A DNA stretch of 64,000 nucleotides, from NCBI GenBank assembly GCA_023386585.1, contig JAEWJM010000022.1:102853-166852 (forward strand). Direction: 5' to 3'. The position numbers were made by a program, and so were the translations under genes. The DNA comes from Bacteroidota bacterium. GTDB lineage: Bacteria > Bacteroidota > Bacteroidia > Flavobacteriales > Flavobacteriaceae. Positions 26,825 to 36,038 of this stretch are shown piece by piece (position 1 is the stretch's first letter; the number at the start of each line of letters is the position of its first letter). Under the pieces are notes generated by a model, which was given only the letters and a program-made list of their open reading frames with translations, ran no database searches and had not been told where the DNA came from.

Positions 26825-29221
26825 ATGAAGAAAACCTACACACCATTACTATCGGTCCTTTTCCTTGGAGCAATTTTGCTCTGGATTTACCTCTCGCTCA
26901 TGCCGCGCTGGCTTTCGGACGATGCCGTGCCGCTGTCCGACTTTTCGACGAAACGAGCGCTGGAACACGTTGAGGTATTATCAAAAGAAGTGCATTATAC
27001 CGGGTCGGCCGGACATGAAAATGTCTCTTCTTATATCGAATCGGAGCTAAAAAAACTCGGGTTGGAAGTGTACATCCAGGAAGGTACCAGTTTTTCCGAC
27101 TGGGGAAATCTCGTAAAAGCCAAAAACATCATGGCGCGGATCAAAGGAAGCGCCAATACCAAAGCGCTGCTATTGCTTTCCCATTATGACAGTGCGCCGC
27201 ATTCGTATTCGTTCGGGGCTGCCGATGATGCGTCCGGCGTTGCCACAATTCTTGAAGGCCTGCGCGCATTCGCCTATTCCAAAACGCCTCACAAGAACGA
27301 CATCATTGTGCTTTTTACGGATGCCGAAGAATTGGGTTTGAATGGAGCAGCCTTGTTTGTAACCCAGCACAAATGGGCATCCGAGATTGGTGTTGCGGTC
27401 AATTTTGAGGCACGCGGAACGGCCGGTCCAGGATATATGCTCATGGAAACTAACAATGGCAACAGCGCAATGGTTGATGCGTTCGCGGCGGCCTCACCTA
27501 AATACCCGGTATCAAACTCGCTGATGTACAGCATTTATAAAATGTTGCCAAACGATACCGATCTCACTGTCTTTCGTGAACAAGGTAAAATTCAGGGATA
27601 CAATTTCGCCTTCATCGACAATCACTTTAATTACCATACGTCGCAGGACGATTACGCGCATTTGAGTCCGGAAACCTTGTCGCACCAGGGAACGTATCTC
27701 ATGCCGTTACTGCATTATTTCGCAGATGCCGACCTGAAGAACCTCAACTCAAATGACGATCAGGTGTATTTTAATACGCCTGTCGGTTTTATTCACTATC
27801 CGTTTTCGTGGACGTTTCCGCTGGTAGCTACCGCAGTTGTGCTGTTTCTCTTTCTGGTTTTTGTGGGAATGGGTAAGCGAATCCTGGTTCCTTCAGAGAT
27901 GGGCAAAGGCTTTCTGCTGTTTTTCGGAGCGTTGCTTACAACCGTGGCAATCGCGTTTTTTGGCTGGAAAATAATTCTGGAATTTTATCCTCAGTATAAT
28001 GATATCCTGCAAGGTTTCCCATATAACGGACACGACTACATAGCTGCATTTATCCTGCTATCAATAGCTGTTTCCTTCCTTTTCTATTGGACGGCAAACA
28101 ACGAAGGAAAGGTATTGAACTACACTGTTGCGCCGCTTTTAATCTGGCTTCTGATATCACTCGCAGCCGCTGTTTTTCTGCCCGGTGCCGGTTTCCTGAT
28201 TATTCCGGTGCTTTTCACGCTTCTGATGTTTGGGTGGTTTGTAGTTTCACAATCGTCCGGAAAAGCGCTGAATTTACTCTTATCAGTACCTGCGCTTTTT
28301 ATTGTCGCACCTTTTATTGTTATGTTTCCTATCGGATTGGGAATGAAAATCCTTGCCGCAACCGCAGCGCTTACCTTTCTGCTGTTTTCGCTTCTTCTTC
28401 CGGTTTTCGGAATGTTTGGCAAAAAAGGACTTTGGTCAGCCGCGTGTTTTATTGCCGCCATTGCTTTCCTTATCCACGCGCATCTGAATTCTGATTACAA
28501 ACCTGGCAGCGCCAAACCTAACAGCCTTGTGTATTTCTACGATTCGGATAAAGAAGCGGCAATTTGGGCATCCTATGATCTGTCGCTCGACGATTGGACG
28601 CAAAATTATCTAACCGACAAACCGGCCGACGGGCGCTCACTCGAACAATATCCGTTGTACAGCAAGTACGGCACAAAATTCAATTTCACCACGGAGGCGC
28701 TTGTCCGTGATCTTCCCGCTCCACAGGTGGAATTCCTTCGCGATAGCACCGGCGGAACCCAGCGTTACGTTAAAATTAGGATCACTCCAAATCGAAAGGT
28801 CAACCGTTATGATATTTTCGCCGATGAAAAAATGCAATTGCACAATTTGGTGGGCAACGGCGCAAAGCCACTCGGACAAAAAGGTTCACTATATCTTCGG
28901 AAAGGGAAAAAAATCCTCAGTTATTACGTAGTAAATAATGAGCCGCTGATTCTCGAGTTCAGTATTCCGGTCTTTAGCAAGTTTGATATGACGCTGCTGG
29001 AATCGTCGTTTGATCTGATGAGCAATCCGGCTTTCCGGATGACACCACGACCTAAAAATAAAATTCCGATGCCTTTTGTGCTGAACGATGCGGTAATATT
29101 GAAGAAATCAATTAAGCCTTCTCCACGTACAGTTGTCACAGTGCCGATTCCTGTGCGGAAAACGGTAACTCTGGCGCCGGTTGTTAACGATACGATTCAG
29201 GATCCGGATGCAGAAAATTAG
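26825..29221 (+). CDS. Membrane-bound M28 family zinc peptidase
   Basis: 798 residues. An N-terminal membrane anchor (about 7-26) precedes an M28 aminopeptidase-like domain with zinc ligands in SHYDSAPHS (H120, D122), AADDASG (D134 or D135), DAEELGLNGA (about 167) and HTSQDDYAHLS. After residue 320 there are about eight membrane helices and then a soluble C-terminal beta domain (about 560-760). This layout resembles the vacuolar Pff1-type M28 proteins. The substrate is unknown; the peptidase domain should face the periplasm. The 3' end overlaps the SDR gene by 14 bases. Confidence 0.88.
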   Translation: MKKTYTPLLSVLFLGAILLWIYLSLMPRWLSDDAVPLSDFSTKRALEHVEVLSKEVHYTGSAGHENVSSYIESELKKLGLEVYIQEGTSFSDWGNLVKAKNIMARIKGSANTKALLLLSHYDSAPHSYSFGAADDASGVATILEGLRAFAYSKTPHKNDIIVLFTDAEELGLNGAALFVTQHKWASEIGVAVNFEARGTAGPGYMLMETNNGNSAMVDAFAAASPKYPVSNSLMYSIYKMLPNDTDLTVFREQGKIQGYNFAFIDNHFNYHTSQDDYAHLSPETLSHQGTYLMPLLHYFADADLKNLNSNDDQVYFNTPVGFIHYPFSWTFPLVATAVVLFLFLVFVGMGKRILVPSEMGKGFLLFFGALLTTVAIAFFGWKIILEFYPQYNDILQGFPYNGHDYIAAFILLSIAVSFLFYWTANNEGKVLNYTVAPLLIWLLISLAAAVFLPGAGFLIIPVLFTLLMFGWFVVSQSSGKALNLLLSVPALFIVAPFIVMFPIGLGMKILAATAALTFLLFSLLLPVFGMFGKKGLWSAACFIAAIAFLIHAHLNSDYKPGSAKPNSLVYFYDSDKEAAIWASYDLSLDDWTQNYLTDKPADGRSLEQYPLYSKYGTKFNFTTEALVRDLPAPQVEFLRDSTGGTQRYVKIRITPNRKVNRYDIFADEKMQLHNLVGNGAKPLGQKGSLYLRKGKKILSYYVVNNEPLILEFSIPVFSKFDMTLLESSFDLMSNPAFRMTPRPKNKIPMPFVLNDAVILKKSIKPSPRTVVTVPIPVRKTVTLAPVVNDTIQDPDAEN

Positions 29222-30008
29222 TATTCTCGGATGTGGATGGCTCGGATTACCACTGGCGATCGAACTTATATCCAAAGGCTACTCGGTCAAAGGCTCCACA
29301 ACCACTCCACACAAAATTAAAGAACTCGAATCGAAGAAAATCATCGGTTTCCAAATTGAACTTTTCCCGGATTCTATCGTGGGCGATATTTCAGGTTTTC
29401 TTAAGGACAGCGATGTGCTGATTCTCGATATTCCGCCGAAAGCCAAGTCAGAGAATATAACCAACTTCACTGAAAAACTAAAAGTCCTCAAGCCTTTTAT
29501 CGAAGCTTCTTCAATTGGCATCGTACTCTTTACAAGTTCAATTTCTGTCTACGGAAATCAAGGCGGAATCATAACTGAAGAGAAAGATTTATTGCCCGAG
29601 ACTGCGAATGGGAAGCAATTGGTTTCCGCAGAACAGATCCTGACAAATTCGGCGGCGTATAAAACTACGGTGGTGCGGTTTGGCGGACTCACATCAAGTG
29701 ATCGCCATCCGGTTTACCATCTCGCGGGAAAAACAGATTTACCCGATCCGTACGCCCCAATCAACCTGATTCATCGCGATGATTGCATTGGAATCCTAAT
29801 TTCGATTATCCGGCAGGAAGCGTGGGGCGAAGTTTTTAATGCGGTTGCTCCATCGCATCCTTCCAGAATTGACTATTACCAAGTAAAATCACTTGAATTC
29901 AATCTTCCTGAACCCAAGTTTTCTGCAATTGGCAACGCCGGAAAAACAGTTTCCTCCGAAAAGTTAATCGCGAAACTTGGGTACACTTTCATTCACCCTG
30001 AGCCATAA
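29208..30008 (+). CDS. NAD(P)-dependent SDR/epimerase-like protein (YeeZ-like)
   Basis: 266 residues. The N terminus MQKISILGCGWLGLPLA has the dinucleotide motif GCGWLG (8-13); FTSSISVYGNQGG provides the Ser/Tyr region of extended short-chain dehydrogenases, but the classical YxxxK is not evident, and HRDDCIGIL is the typical late block. The family resembles E. coli YeeZ, whose role is unclear. The ATG at 29208 overlaps the M28 gene end, so the two are coupled; an upstream start at 29181 adds nine non-conserved residues. Confidence 0.8.
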   Translation: MQKISILGCGWLGLPLAIELISKGYSVKGSTTTPHKIKELESKKIIGFQIELFPDSIVGDISGFLKDSDVLILDIPPKAKSENITNFTEKLKVLKPFIEASSIGIVLFTSSISVYGNQGGIITEEKDLLPETANGKQLVSAEQILTNSAAYKTTVVRFGGLTSSDRHPVYHLAGKTDLPDPYAPINLIHRDDCIGILISIIRQEAWGEVFNAVAPSHPSRIDYYQVKSLEFNLPEPKFSAIGNAGKTVSSEKLIAKLGYTFIHPEP

Positions 30009-30033
30009 AAAAATCCCGGCGTACCGGGATTCT
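30006..30033. terminator. Bidirectional rho-independent terminator
   Basis: AATCCCGG, loop CGTA, CCGGGATT with flanking A and T runs, between the convergent SDR and M13 genes. Confidence 0.75.
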
Positions 30034-30035
30034 GT

Positions 30036-32099
30036 TTACCAAATTTTGACTCGCTTTTCAGGAGCAATGTACATTCCGTCTCCCGGCTTGATGTTGAACG
30101 CGCTGTAAAACGCATCTACATTTTGCAGCGGAACGTATGCTCTGTACATTCCCGGCGTATGTGGATCGGTCTTCACCTGATTTCGGATTGCCTCATCGCG
30201 CATTTTTGTACGCCAGACGGTCGCCCAGGCAATAAAAAATCGCTGTTCCGGAGAATAACCATCGATTAATGCAGGCCTTCCATTTTCTTTGAGGTAAAGT
30301 TGCAATCCATCAAAAGCTGCGTTCACTCCGCCCAAATCGCCGATGTTTTCGCCAAGAGTAAATTTGCCGTCAACATGAGTGTTCGGAAGCGGCTCAAGTG
30401 CGCTGTACTGGCTCGCAAGGGCGTTCCCAAGTTCGGTGAAACGCGCCAAATCAGCATCTGTCCACCAATTTACCAAGTTACCATCAGCGTTGTATCGCGA
30501 TCCCGAATCGTCGAATCCGTGTGAAATTTCGTGGCCGATTACTGCGCCAATTCCGCCGTAGTTGACCGCTTCATCCGCCTGATAATTGTAAAACGGCGGT
30601 TGCAGGATCGCTGCCGGAAATACAATTTCATTGAACGATGGATTGTAATACGCATTCACCGTTTGTGGCGTCATTCCCCATTCTTCCTTATCAACCGGCT
30701 TATCAAGGTCGGCAAGGTCTTTTTCAAAATTCCATTTCGAACTGCGCAGCATATTGTCGAAAAAGCTTCCGCCATCAGCAGGCATTTTCAACGTCAACGC
30801 CGAATAATCCTTCCATTTGTCAGGATAACCGATCTTGATCCTTGATTTATGAAGTTTTTCGATAGCGCTCTTTTTAGTTTCCGGCGCCATCCACGTCAGT
30901 GCATTGATCCGGTTTTCAAAAGCACGGAATACGTTTTTGATCATTATTTCAGCTTTCGCTTTTGCTTCAGGCGGGAATTTTTTCTCTACGTATAATTTAC
31001 CCAGAGCCTCGCCCACATTACCATTTACAACCTGGAGCGCTCGTTCTTCGCGTGGCCGCTGCTTTACTGCCCCGGTCAGCGTTTTTCCGTAAAATTCCCA
31101 ATTGGCATATTCAATTCCGGTTGAAAGTGTCGAAGAAGCGTGGTTGAGCAATGTCCATTTCATGTACGCTTTCCAATCGTCGACCTTATTTTGGGCAAGG
31201 ATCGACTGAAGCGAGGTCATGTATTTCGGTTGGGAAACAATAATGCTGTCCACTTTACCAAGGCCGATTCCGGTAAGGTACTTTTTCCAATCAATTGCCG
31301 GTGTAAGTTTCTGAAGGTCGGAAACAGTCATCGGATTGTAGGTTTTACGCCTGTCGCGACGCTCTACTCGGTCAAGCCTCGGCTGCGACATTGCAGTTTC
31401 AAACGCGAGGATGCGTTCCGCCTGTGCCGTGGCAGCTGCCGGTTTTTCGCCGAGGTACTGAAGCATTTTCGCAACATGAGCAACATATTTCTGGCGCTTT
31501 TCCTTTGAATCGGCATCGTCTGAAACGTAGTAATCGCGGTCAGGCAATCCGAGACTTCCCGGCCCGATGTGCACTACATTCCTGTTACTGTTCTTTGAAT
31601 CCGGTCCGACGCCCGCACCGAAAAATCCAAGTCCGCCTGTAGGTTCCATTTCGGCAAGCAATGCCTGAAGATCGGCCACATTTTTAACGGCATTAATTTT
31701 CGTGAGGTACGGCTTCAGTGGATTTATTCCCTGTTTATCGCGTGCGACGGTATCCATCACCGAGCGATAAAGGCTGACCGCTTTTCCCTGATCGGTGTTC
31801 GGACCGTATTTCGGATTTGTTGCGGCTTCCTTAAGTATGGCAAGCGCATCGGCATCCGTTTTTTGGCGAAGCTCATCAAAACTTCCCCAACGGGTTCGGT
31901 CGGCTGGAATTTCGGTCTTATCATACCAGGCGCCGTTTACATATCGGAAAAAATCATTGCGGGCATCAGTTTTACTGTCCATAAACGACACGTTGATTCC
32001 AGGTTCCTTTTTCCCAGCTTCTGTCTGCGCAGAAACCGCTACCGCCGAGAATAATATCGGCAGCATATAAAACGACTTACAAATTGAATTTGACTTCAT
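30036..32099 (-). CDS. M13 family zinc metallopeptidase (second copy)
   Basis: 687 residues with an N-terminal signal peptide (LPILFSAVAVSAQ), here without a lipobox Cys, so it is probably soluble in the periplasm rather than lipid-anchored. The catalytic blocks match the paralogue at 9519-11552 closely: NAYYNPSFNEIVFPAAILQPPF, HEISHGFDD (zinc), GENIGDLGG and the C-terminal PEKRVKIW. Two members with different anchoring in one window suggest distinct locations for the same peptidase activity. It is monocistronic, with a terminator shared with the convergent SDR gene. Confidence 0.93.
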   Translation of the reverse strand: MKSNSICKSFYMLPILFSAVAVSAQTEAGKKEPGINVSFMDSKTDARNDFFRYVNGAWYDKTEIPADRTRWGSFDELRQKTDADALAILKEAATNPKYGPNTDQGKAVSLYRSVMDTVARDKQGINPLKPYLTKINAVKNVADLQALLAEMEPTGGLGFFGAGVGPDSKNSNRNVVHIGPGSLGLPDRDYYVSDDADSKEKRQKYVAHVAKMLQYLGEKPAAATAQAERILAFETAMSQPRLDRVERRDRRKTYNPMTVSDLQKLTPAIDWKKYLTGIGLGKVDSIIVSQPKYMTSLQSILAQNKVDDWKAYMKWTLLNHASSTLSTGIEYANWEFYGKTLTGAVKQRPREERALQVVNGNVGEALGKLYVEKKFPPEAKAKAEIMIKNVFRAFENRINALTWMAPETKKSAIEKLHKSRIKIGYPDKWKDYSALTLKMPADGGSFFDNMLRSSKWNFEKDLADLDKPVDKEEWGMTPQTVNAYYNPSFNEIVFPAAILQPPFYNYQADEAVNYGGIGAVIGHEISHGFDDSGSRYNADGNLVNWWTDADLARFTELGNALASQYSALEPLPNTHVDGKFTLGENIGDLGGVNAAFDGLQLYLKENGRPALIDGYSPEQRFFIAWATVWRTKMRDEAIRNQVKTDPHTPGMYRAYVPLQNVDAFYSAFNIKPGDGMYIAPEKRVKIW

Positions 32100-32117
32100 G
32101 AAAAAAATTTTGATTTA

Positions 32118-32125
32118 CAAACTTA
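32118..32125 (-). promoter_or_regulatory. Candidate -7 element of the second M13 gene
   Basis: Minus-strand TAAGTTTG matches TAnnTTTG, 19 bases upstream of the ATG at 32099. No clear -33 element. Confidence 0.4.
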
Positions 32126-32215
32126 GCGATATTAAGTGTTAAATTTTCAGCCAACGATTTACCGGCAAGGCAAATGCGCCACAATGATTTCGTAATTTCG
32201 CGGCAAATAATCAAT

Positions 32216-32887
32216 ATGAGATCGTTTATCAGGAAATACCGGACATTTTTTTTGGTAATGCTGGTTTTCTCAGTAGTATCGATCAGCCTGTTTTACCGCG
32301 TACTTGACAAGAAAACGCTTCCTGTTTACAATCCGGCAATGGTCAATCCCGAACTGGTTGACAGTACGATCCAATACATTGGCCGAAATCATACGATTCC
32401 GGATTTTTCCTTCACTAACCAAAACGGGAAAACAATCACACAGGAAAACTATCGCGGAAAGATTTATGTCGCCGATTTCTTTTTTACCACCTGCGGCTCG
32501 ATTTGCCCGAAGATGACCTCCAATCTTGTTGAAGTCCAAAAGGCGTTTGCCAATAATCCGAAGGTAATGCTGTTGTCGCATACCGTAATGCCCGATTTTG
32601 ACAGCGTTCCTGTGCTGAAACAATACGCCATTGAAAACGGGATCGACGATTCCAAATGGAACCTGGTTACGGGCGACAAGAAGCAGATCTACACCATTGC
32701 GCGCCGCGGCTATCTTGCAGTGAAAATAGGAAAGCCGGAGGAGCAATACGACATGGTTCACACTGAAAACCTGGTTTTGGTAGATTCCCATCGCCGCGTC
32801 CGGGGCTTTTATGACGGAACCCGTAAAGACGAAGTCGAACGGCTGATTTCCGACATCAATTGGCTCGTCGAGAACGAAAAGAAATAA
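32216..32887 (+). CDS. SCO1/SenC family copper chaperone-like protein
   Basis: 223 residues with an N-terminal membrane anchor (about 9-28) and a thioredoxin-fold SCO domain. The copper-binding CxxxC is at C93/C97 (TTCGSICPKM) and the conserved His is in DMVHTENLVLVD. SCO proteins deliver copper to the CuA site of cytochrome oxidase or act as thiol reductases; no oxidase genes are in this window. The start at 32216 (MRSFIRKYR) is preferred to an upstream ATG at 32174 that adds 14 residues lacking signal character. Confidence 0.88.
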   Translation: MRSFIRKYRTFFLVMLVFSVVSISLFYRVLDKKTLPVYNPAMVNPELVDSTIQYIGRNHTIPDFSFTNQNGKTITQENYRGKIYVADFFFTTCGSICPKMTSNLVEVQKAFANNPKVMLLSHTVMPDFDSVPVLKQYAIENGIDDSKWNLVTGDKKQIYTIARRGYLAVKIGKPEEQYDMVHTENLVLVDSHRRVRGFYDGTRKDEVERLISDINWLVENEKK

Positions 32888-32895
32888 CCTCATCC

Positions 32896-32925
32896 TTTGT
32901 TATTGATTAAATTGATGTAATTTTG
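32896..32925 (+). promoter_or_regulatory. Bacteroidota promoter of the feoAB operon
   Basis: TTTG at 32896-32899, 18 bases, TAATTTTG at 32918-32925, matching the TTTG / TAnnTTTG consensus. The feoA start (TTG at 32951) lies 25 bases downstream. A TTTA-N7-TAAA sequence follows at about 32930-32945; it is too weak to call an operator. Confidence 0.7.
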
Positions 32926-32950
32926 TCTTTTTATTCAATCTAAATAAGCA

Positions 32951-33184
32951 TTGCAGACTACACTCGACTTACTGAAGATCGGCGACAAAGCAACGATAAT
33001 TGATTTCGACCTTGAGACGCTTCCGCTAAAACTGCTGGAAATGGGCTGCCTTCCCGGTAATAGTGTTCAATTGCTGCAGAAAGCGCCCTTTGGCGATCCG
33101 CTTTATCTGGACGTTAACGGTTCCCATCTTGCCATCAGGATCGAAACCGCCAAGCGAATCCAGGTTGAAAGGCAGGAACAATAA
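32951..33184 (+). CDS. feoA: Ferrous iron transport accessory protein FeoA
   Basis: 77-residue SH3-like protein needed for full FeoB activity. Recognisable blocks are LKIGDKATIIDF, LPLKLLEMGCLPGNSVQLLQKAPFGDPLYLDVNGSHLAIRIETA, the full single FeoA domain. Start codon is TTG at 32951. It precedes feoB by three bases, so both are translated from one transcript driven by the promoter at 32896-32925. Confidence 0.93.
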   Translation: MQTTLDLLKIGDKATIIDFDLETLPLKLLEMGCLPGNSVQLLQKAPFGDPLYLDVNGSHLAIRIETAKRIQVERQEQ

Positions 33185-33187
33185 ATC

Positions 33188-35278
33188 ATGAGTAGCCATA
33201 ATATTAATGTCGCCCTGATCGGCAATCCAAATACCGGAAAAACTTCTGTTTTTAATCATCTTACCGGACTTAAACAACAGGTAGGAAATTATCCGGGGAT
33301 TACCGTCGAGAAAAAAATCGGCTTTTGCCGGCTCCCGAATAACATCAAGGCCAACATTCTCGATCTCCCCGGAACATACAGCCTGAACGCGAGTTCGATT
33401 GACGAAAGCGTGGTTATTGAACTGCTTCTCAACAAAAATGACAGGTTGTATCCCGATGTGGCAATAGTGGTTTCCGATGTCGAAAACCTGAAGCGAAACT
33501 TGCTGCTTTTTACCCAGATAAAAGATCTTGAAATTCCAACAATATTGGTCATCAACATGGCCGACCGAATGGCATCAAAGGGAATAACACTCAACATCCC
33601 GCATCTCGAAGAACAGCTGAAGACAAAAATTGCGCTGGTCAGCACCCGGAAAAACATCGGCCTTGAAGAATTAAAGAACCTTATTGTCAATTACAGGACG
33701 CTTTCGACCGAACCGTGCCTGAACGCGTCCGGCATCGATCCCGATTATTTCAACAGCCTTCGAAAGGCGTTTCCAAATCAGTTGCTTTACAAGCTTTGGC
33801 TGGTAATTACACAGGATGTCAACTTTTTGAACCTTGAACGAAACGAGATCCGCGGATCATTCACAAAATCACATTCCGACCTCAAGCGGCTTCAGCAGAA
33901 GGAAACGATCAAAAGGTACCAGTTTATAAATGATGTTTTAAAAGTCGGACAAAAAATAGACATTTCGCAAGCCACGGATTTCCGGGCAAAGCTCGACCGG
34001 GTTCTGACACACAAATTCTGGGGCTACATAATTTTCTTTACGATCCTGTTCGTAATATTCCAGGCGATCTTTGATTGGTCGGCTGTGCCGATGGATTTCA
34101 TTGACGGCGGCTTTGCAAGTTTGAGCGCCTACGTGAAATCCGTTTTTCCTCCCGGCGTTTTAACTAACCTTGTCGCGGAAGGAATTATTCCCGGAATTGG
34201 AGGGATTTTAATTTTTGTTCCGCAGATAGCCTTCCTTTTCCTTTTCATTTCGATACTTGAGGAAAGCGGTTACATGAGCCGCGTCGTCTTTTTGACCGAT
34301 AAGATCATGCGCCGATTCGGCTTAAGCGGAAAGAGCGTTGTGCCACTAATTTCGGGAACTGCATGCGCAATCCCTGCAATTATGGCGACGCGAAACATTG
34401 AAAACTGGAAGGAAAGGCTGATTACAATCCTGGTCACCCCGTTTACAACCTGCTCGGCGAGGCTTCCGGTTTATGCGATCATCATTGCGCTGATCATTCC
34501 CGATAAACGGGTTTTGGGCTTCCTGAACCTGCAGGGAATGACATTGATGCTACTGTATTTGCTTGGTTTCGGAATGGCAATCATTTCTGCCATGATACTG
34601 AACAAGATCCTGAAGGTGAAAGGAAAAACCTTTTTCCTGATCGAAATGCCAACGTATAAATTTCCACTCCTCAAGAATGTGGCGATCAACGTGGTTGAAA
34701 AAACAAAATCGTTTGTTTACGGCGCCGGGAAAATTATCCTGGCGATCTCGGTCATCCTTTGGTTCCTGGCATCTTATGGCCCGGGGCCGCGTTTCAACGA
34801 TGCAGAAAAGATCGTCCGCAGCCAATCCACTGCAGAAGATCAAGAACTGGATAACGAAATCGCATCATATAAGTTGGAGAATTCGTACATCGGCGTCCTC
34901 GGGAAAGCCATTGAACCCGTGATTGCACCGTTAGGTTATGATTGGAAGATTGGAATTGCCGTTATCAGCTCCTTTGCGGCACGTGAAGTTTTTGTCGGAA
35001 CACTCGCAACGATTTATAGTGTAGGAAGCACCGACAATAACGACACCATTAAGGAAAAAATGCGCGAGGAAATTCGCCCTGACACCAAAGCTCCCGTTTT
35101 CAGTTTTGCAACCGGCGTTTCGTTGCTGCTTTTTTATGCCTTCGCAATGCAATGTGCGAGCACACTTGCCGTTACTAAAAAAGAAACCAATAGTTGGAAA
35201 TGGCCGTTGGTGCAACTGATTTTTATGAGCTCCTTTGCTTACATCGTTGCGCTGCTGGCCTACCAGATGTTAAAATGA
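33188..35278 (+). CDS. feoB: Ferrous iron transporter FeoB
   Basis: 696-residue Fe2+ transporter with a cytosolic G domain and a membrane domain. G1 is GNPNTGKT (12-19), G3 is in LDLPGTYSLNASS, G4 is NMAD; two Gate motifs are visible, GTACAIPAIMATRNI and TPFTTCSARLPVYA, each with the conserved Cys. About eight membrane segments start near residue 280. The stop overlaps the next small gene (ATGA). Confidence 0.96.
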   Translation: MSSHNINVALIGNPNTGKTSVFNHLTGLKQQVGNYPGITVEKKIGFCRLPNNIKANILDLPGTYSLNASSIDESVVIELLLNKNDRLYPDVAIVVSDVENLKRNLLLFTQIKDLEIPTILVINMADRMASKGITLNIPHLEEQLKTKIALVSTRKNIGLEELKNLIVNYRTLSTEPCLNASGIDPDYFNSLRKAFPNQLLYKLWLVITQDVNFLNLERNEIRGSFTKSHSDLKRLQQKETIKRYQFINDVLKVGQKIDISQATDFRAKLDRVLTHKFWGYIIFFTILFVIFQAIFDWSAVPMDFIDGGFASLSAYVKSVFPPGVLTNLVAEGIIPGIGGILIFVPQIAFLFLFISILEESGYMSRVVFLTDKIMRRFGLSGKSVVPLISGTACAIPAIMATRNIENWKERLITILVTPFTTCSARLPVYAIIIALIIPDKRVLGFLNLQGMTLMLLYLLGFGMAIISAMILNKILKVKGKTFFLIEMPTYKFPLLKNVAINVVEKTKSFVYGAGKIILAISVILWFLASYGPGPRFNDAEKIVRSQSTAEDQELDNEIASYKLENSYIGVLGKAIEPVIAPLGYDWKIGIAVISSFAAREVFVGTLATIYSVGSTDNNDTIKEKMREEIRPDTKAPVFSFATGVSLLLFYAFAMQCASTLAVTKKETNSWKWPLVQLIFMSSFAYIVALLAYQMLK

Positions 35279-35391
35279 TACAGGAAATAATTGCTTTCGG
35301 AATACTATTGTTGGCCGTGGCGTTTCTTTTCAGGAAGTTTTTGTTTAAGAAAAAAAACAAGCACGGCTGCGATAAAGGATGTTGCCCTTAA
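35275..35391 (+). CDS. FeoB-associated Cys-rich membrane peptide
   Basis: 38-residue peptide: one membrane helix (IIAFGILLLAVAFLFRKF) followed by a basic stretch and a cysteine-rich tail HGCDKGCCP. This matches the small FeoB-associated Cys-rich membrane proteins encoded directly after feoB in many Bacteroidota; it may hand iron to or from FeoB (inference). The ATG overlaps the feoB stop, and its own stop overlaps the convergent regulator gene by four bases. Confidence 0.85.
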   Translation: MIQEIIAFGILLLAVAFLFRKFLFKKKNKHGCDKGCCP

Positions 35392-36038
35392 AGAGTCACG
35401 AAAATATTTTCCGAAATTTTTTGTGAGAGCTGAAGTTCTGCCCCGTCAACACTAACCCGGAGTGATTTATCAAAATCTTCGCGTGCGAGAATTGTTATCT
35501 CCGATCCGAGCCCAATGCCATTGCGGTTCAGATATTTAAGGAAATCCGCTGATGTATCTTTCACACCCGCACAAATTCCCTTTTGTTCCGGCGCCAAGTC
35601 TGCCAACAGGTATTTCTCGACCTTCTTGATCTCACCCGATGCATTTGGAATCGGATCGCCATGCGGATCGTGCGTCGGAAAACCCAGGAATTCATCCAAT
35701 CGATCGACGAGCTTTTCCGATTTTATGTGTTCGAGCTGTTCTGCAATGTCGTGGACCTCATCCCACGTAAAATGAAGCTTTTCAACCAGGAACACTTCCC
35801 ATAGCCGATGCTTTCGGACAATCATTTTCGCGGCTTTCCGACCCTGATCGGTCAGCAACACGCCTTGGTATTTGCGATGCGTGATCAGCTTTTTCACTGC
35901 GAGCTTCTTTAGCATATCGGTTACCGACGATGCTTTCGTCTCCATTTTTTCGGCAATTGAATTCGTGGTCACGCCGTCGGGCGAGGCGGCCGAAAGATGA
36001 TAAATGGCTTTTAGGTAATTTTCTTCTGAAAGTGTCAT
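35388..36038 (-). CDS. DtxR/MntR-type metal-dependent transcriptional regulator
   Basis: 216 residues: winged helix-turn-helix (about 1-65, TTNSIAEKMETKASSVTDMLKKLA), dimerisation/metal-binding domain (about 66-140, HDIAEQLEHIKSEKLVDRLDEFLGFPTHDPHG with typical His/Glu ligands) and a C-terminal FeoA/SH3-like domain. It is co-transcribed with mntH (4-base overlap), so it most likely senses Mn2+ or Fe2+ and represses mntH, perhaps also the convergent feo operon. A palindrome upstream of mntH (37976-37991) is the best candidate operator. Confidence 0.9.
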   Translation of the reverse strand: MTLSEENYLKAIYHLSAASPDGVTTNSIAEKMETKASSVTDMLKKLAVKKLITHRKYQGVLLTDQGRKAAKMIVRKHRLWEVFLVEKLHFTWDEVHDIAEQLEHIKSEKLVDRLDEFLGFPTHDPHGDPIPNASGEIKKVEKYLLADLAPEQKGICAGVKDTSADFLKYLNRNGIGLGSEITILAREDFDKSLRVSVDGAELQLSQKISENIFVTL

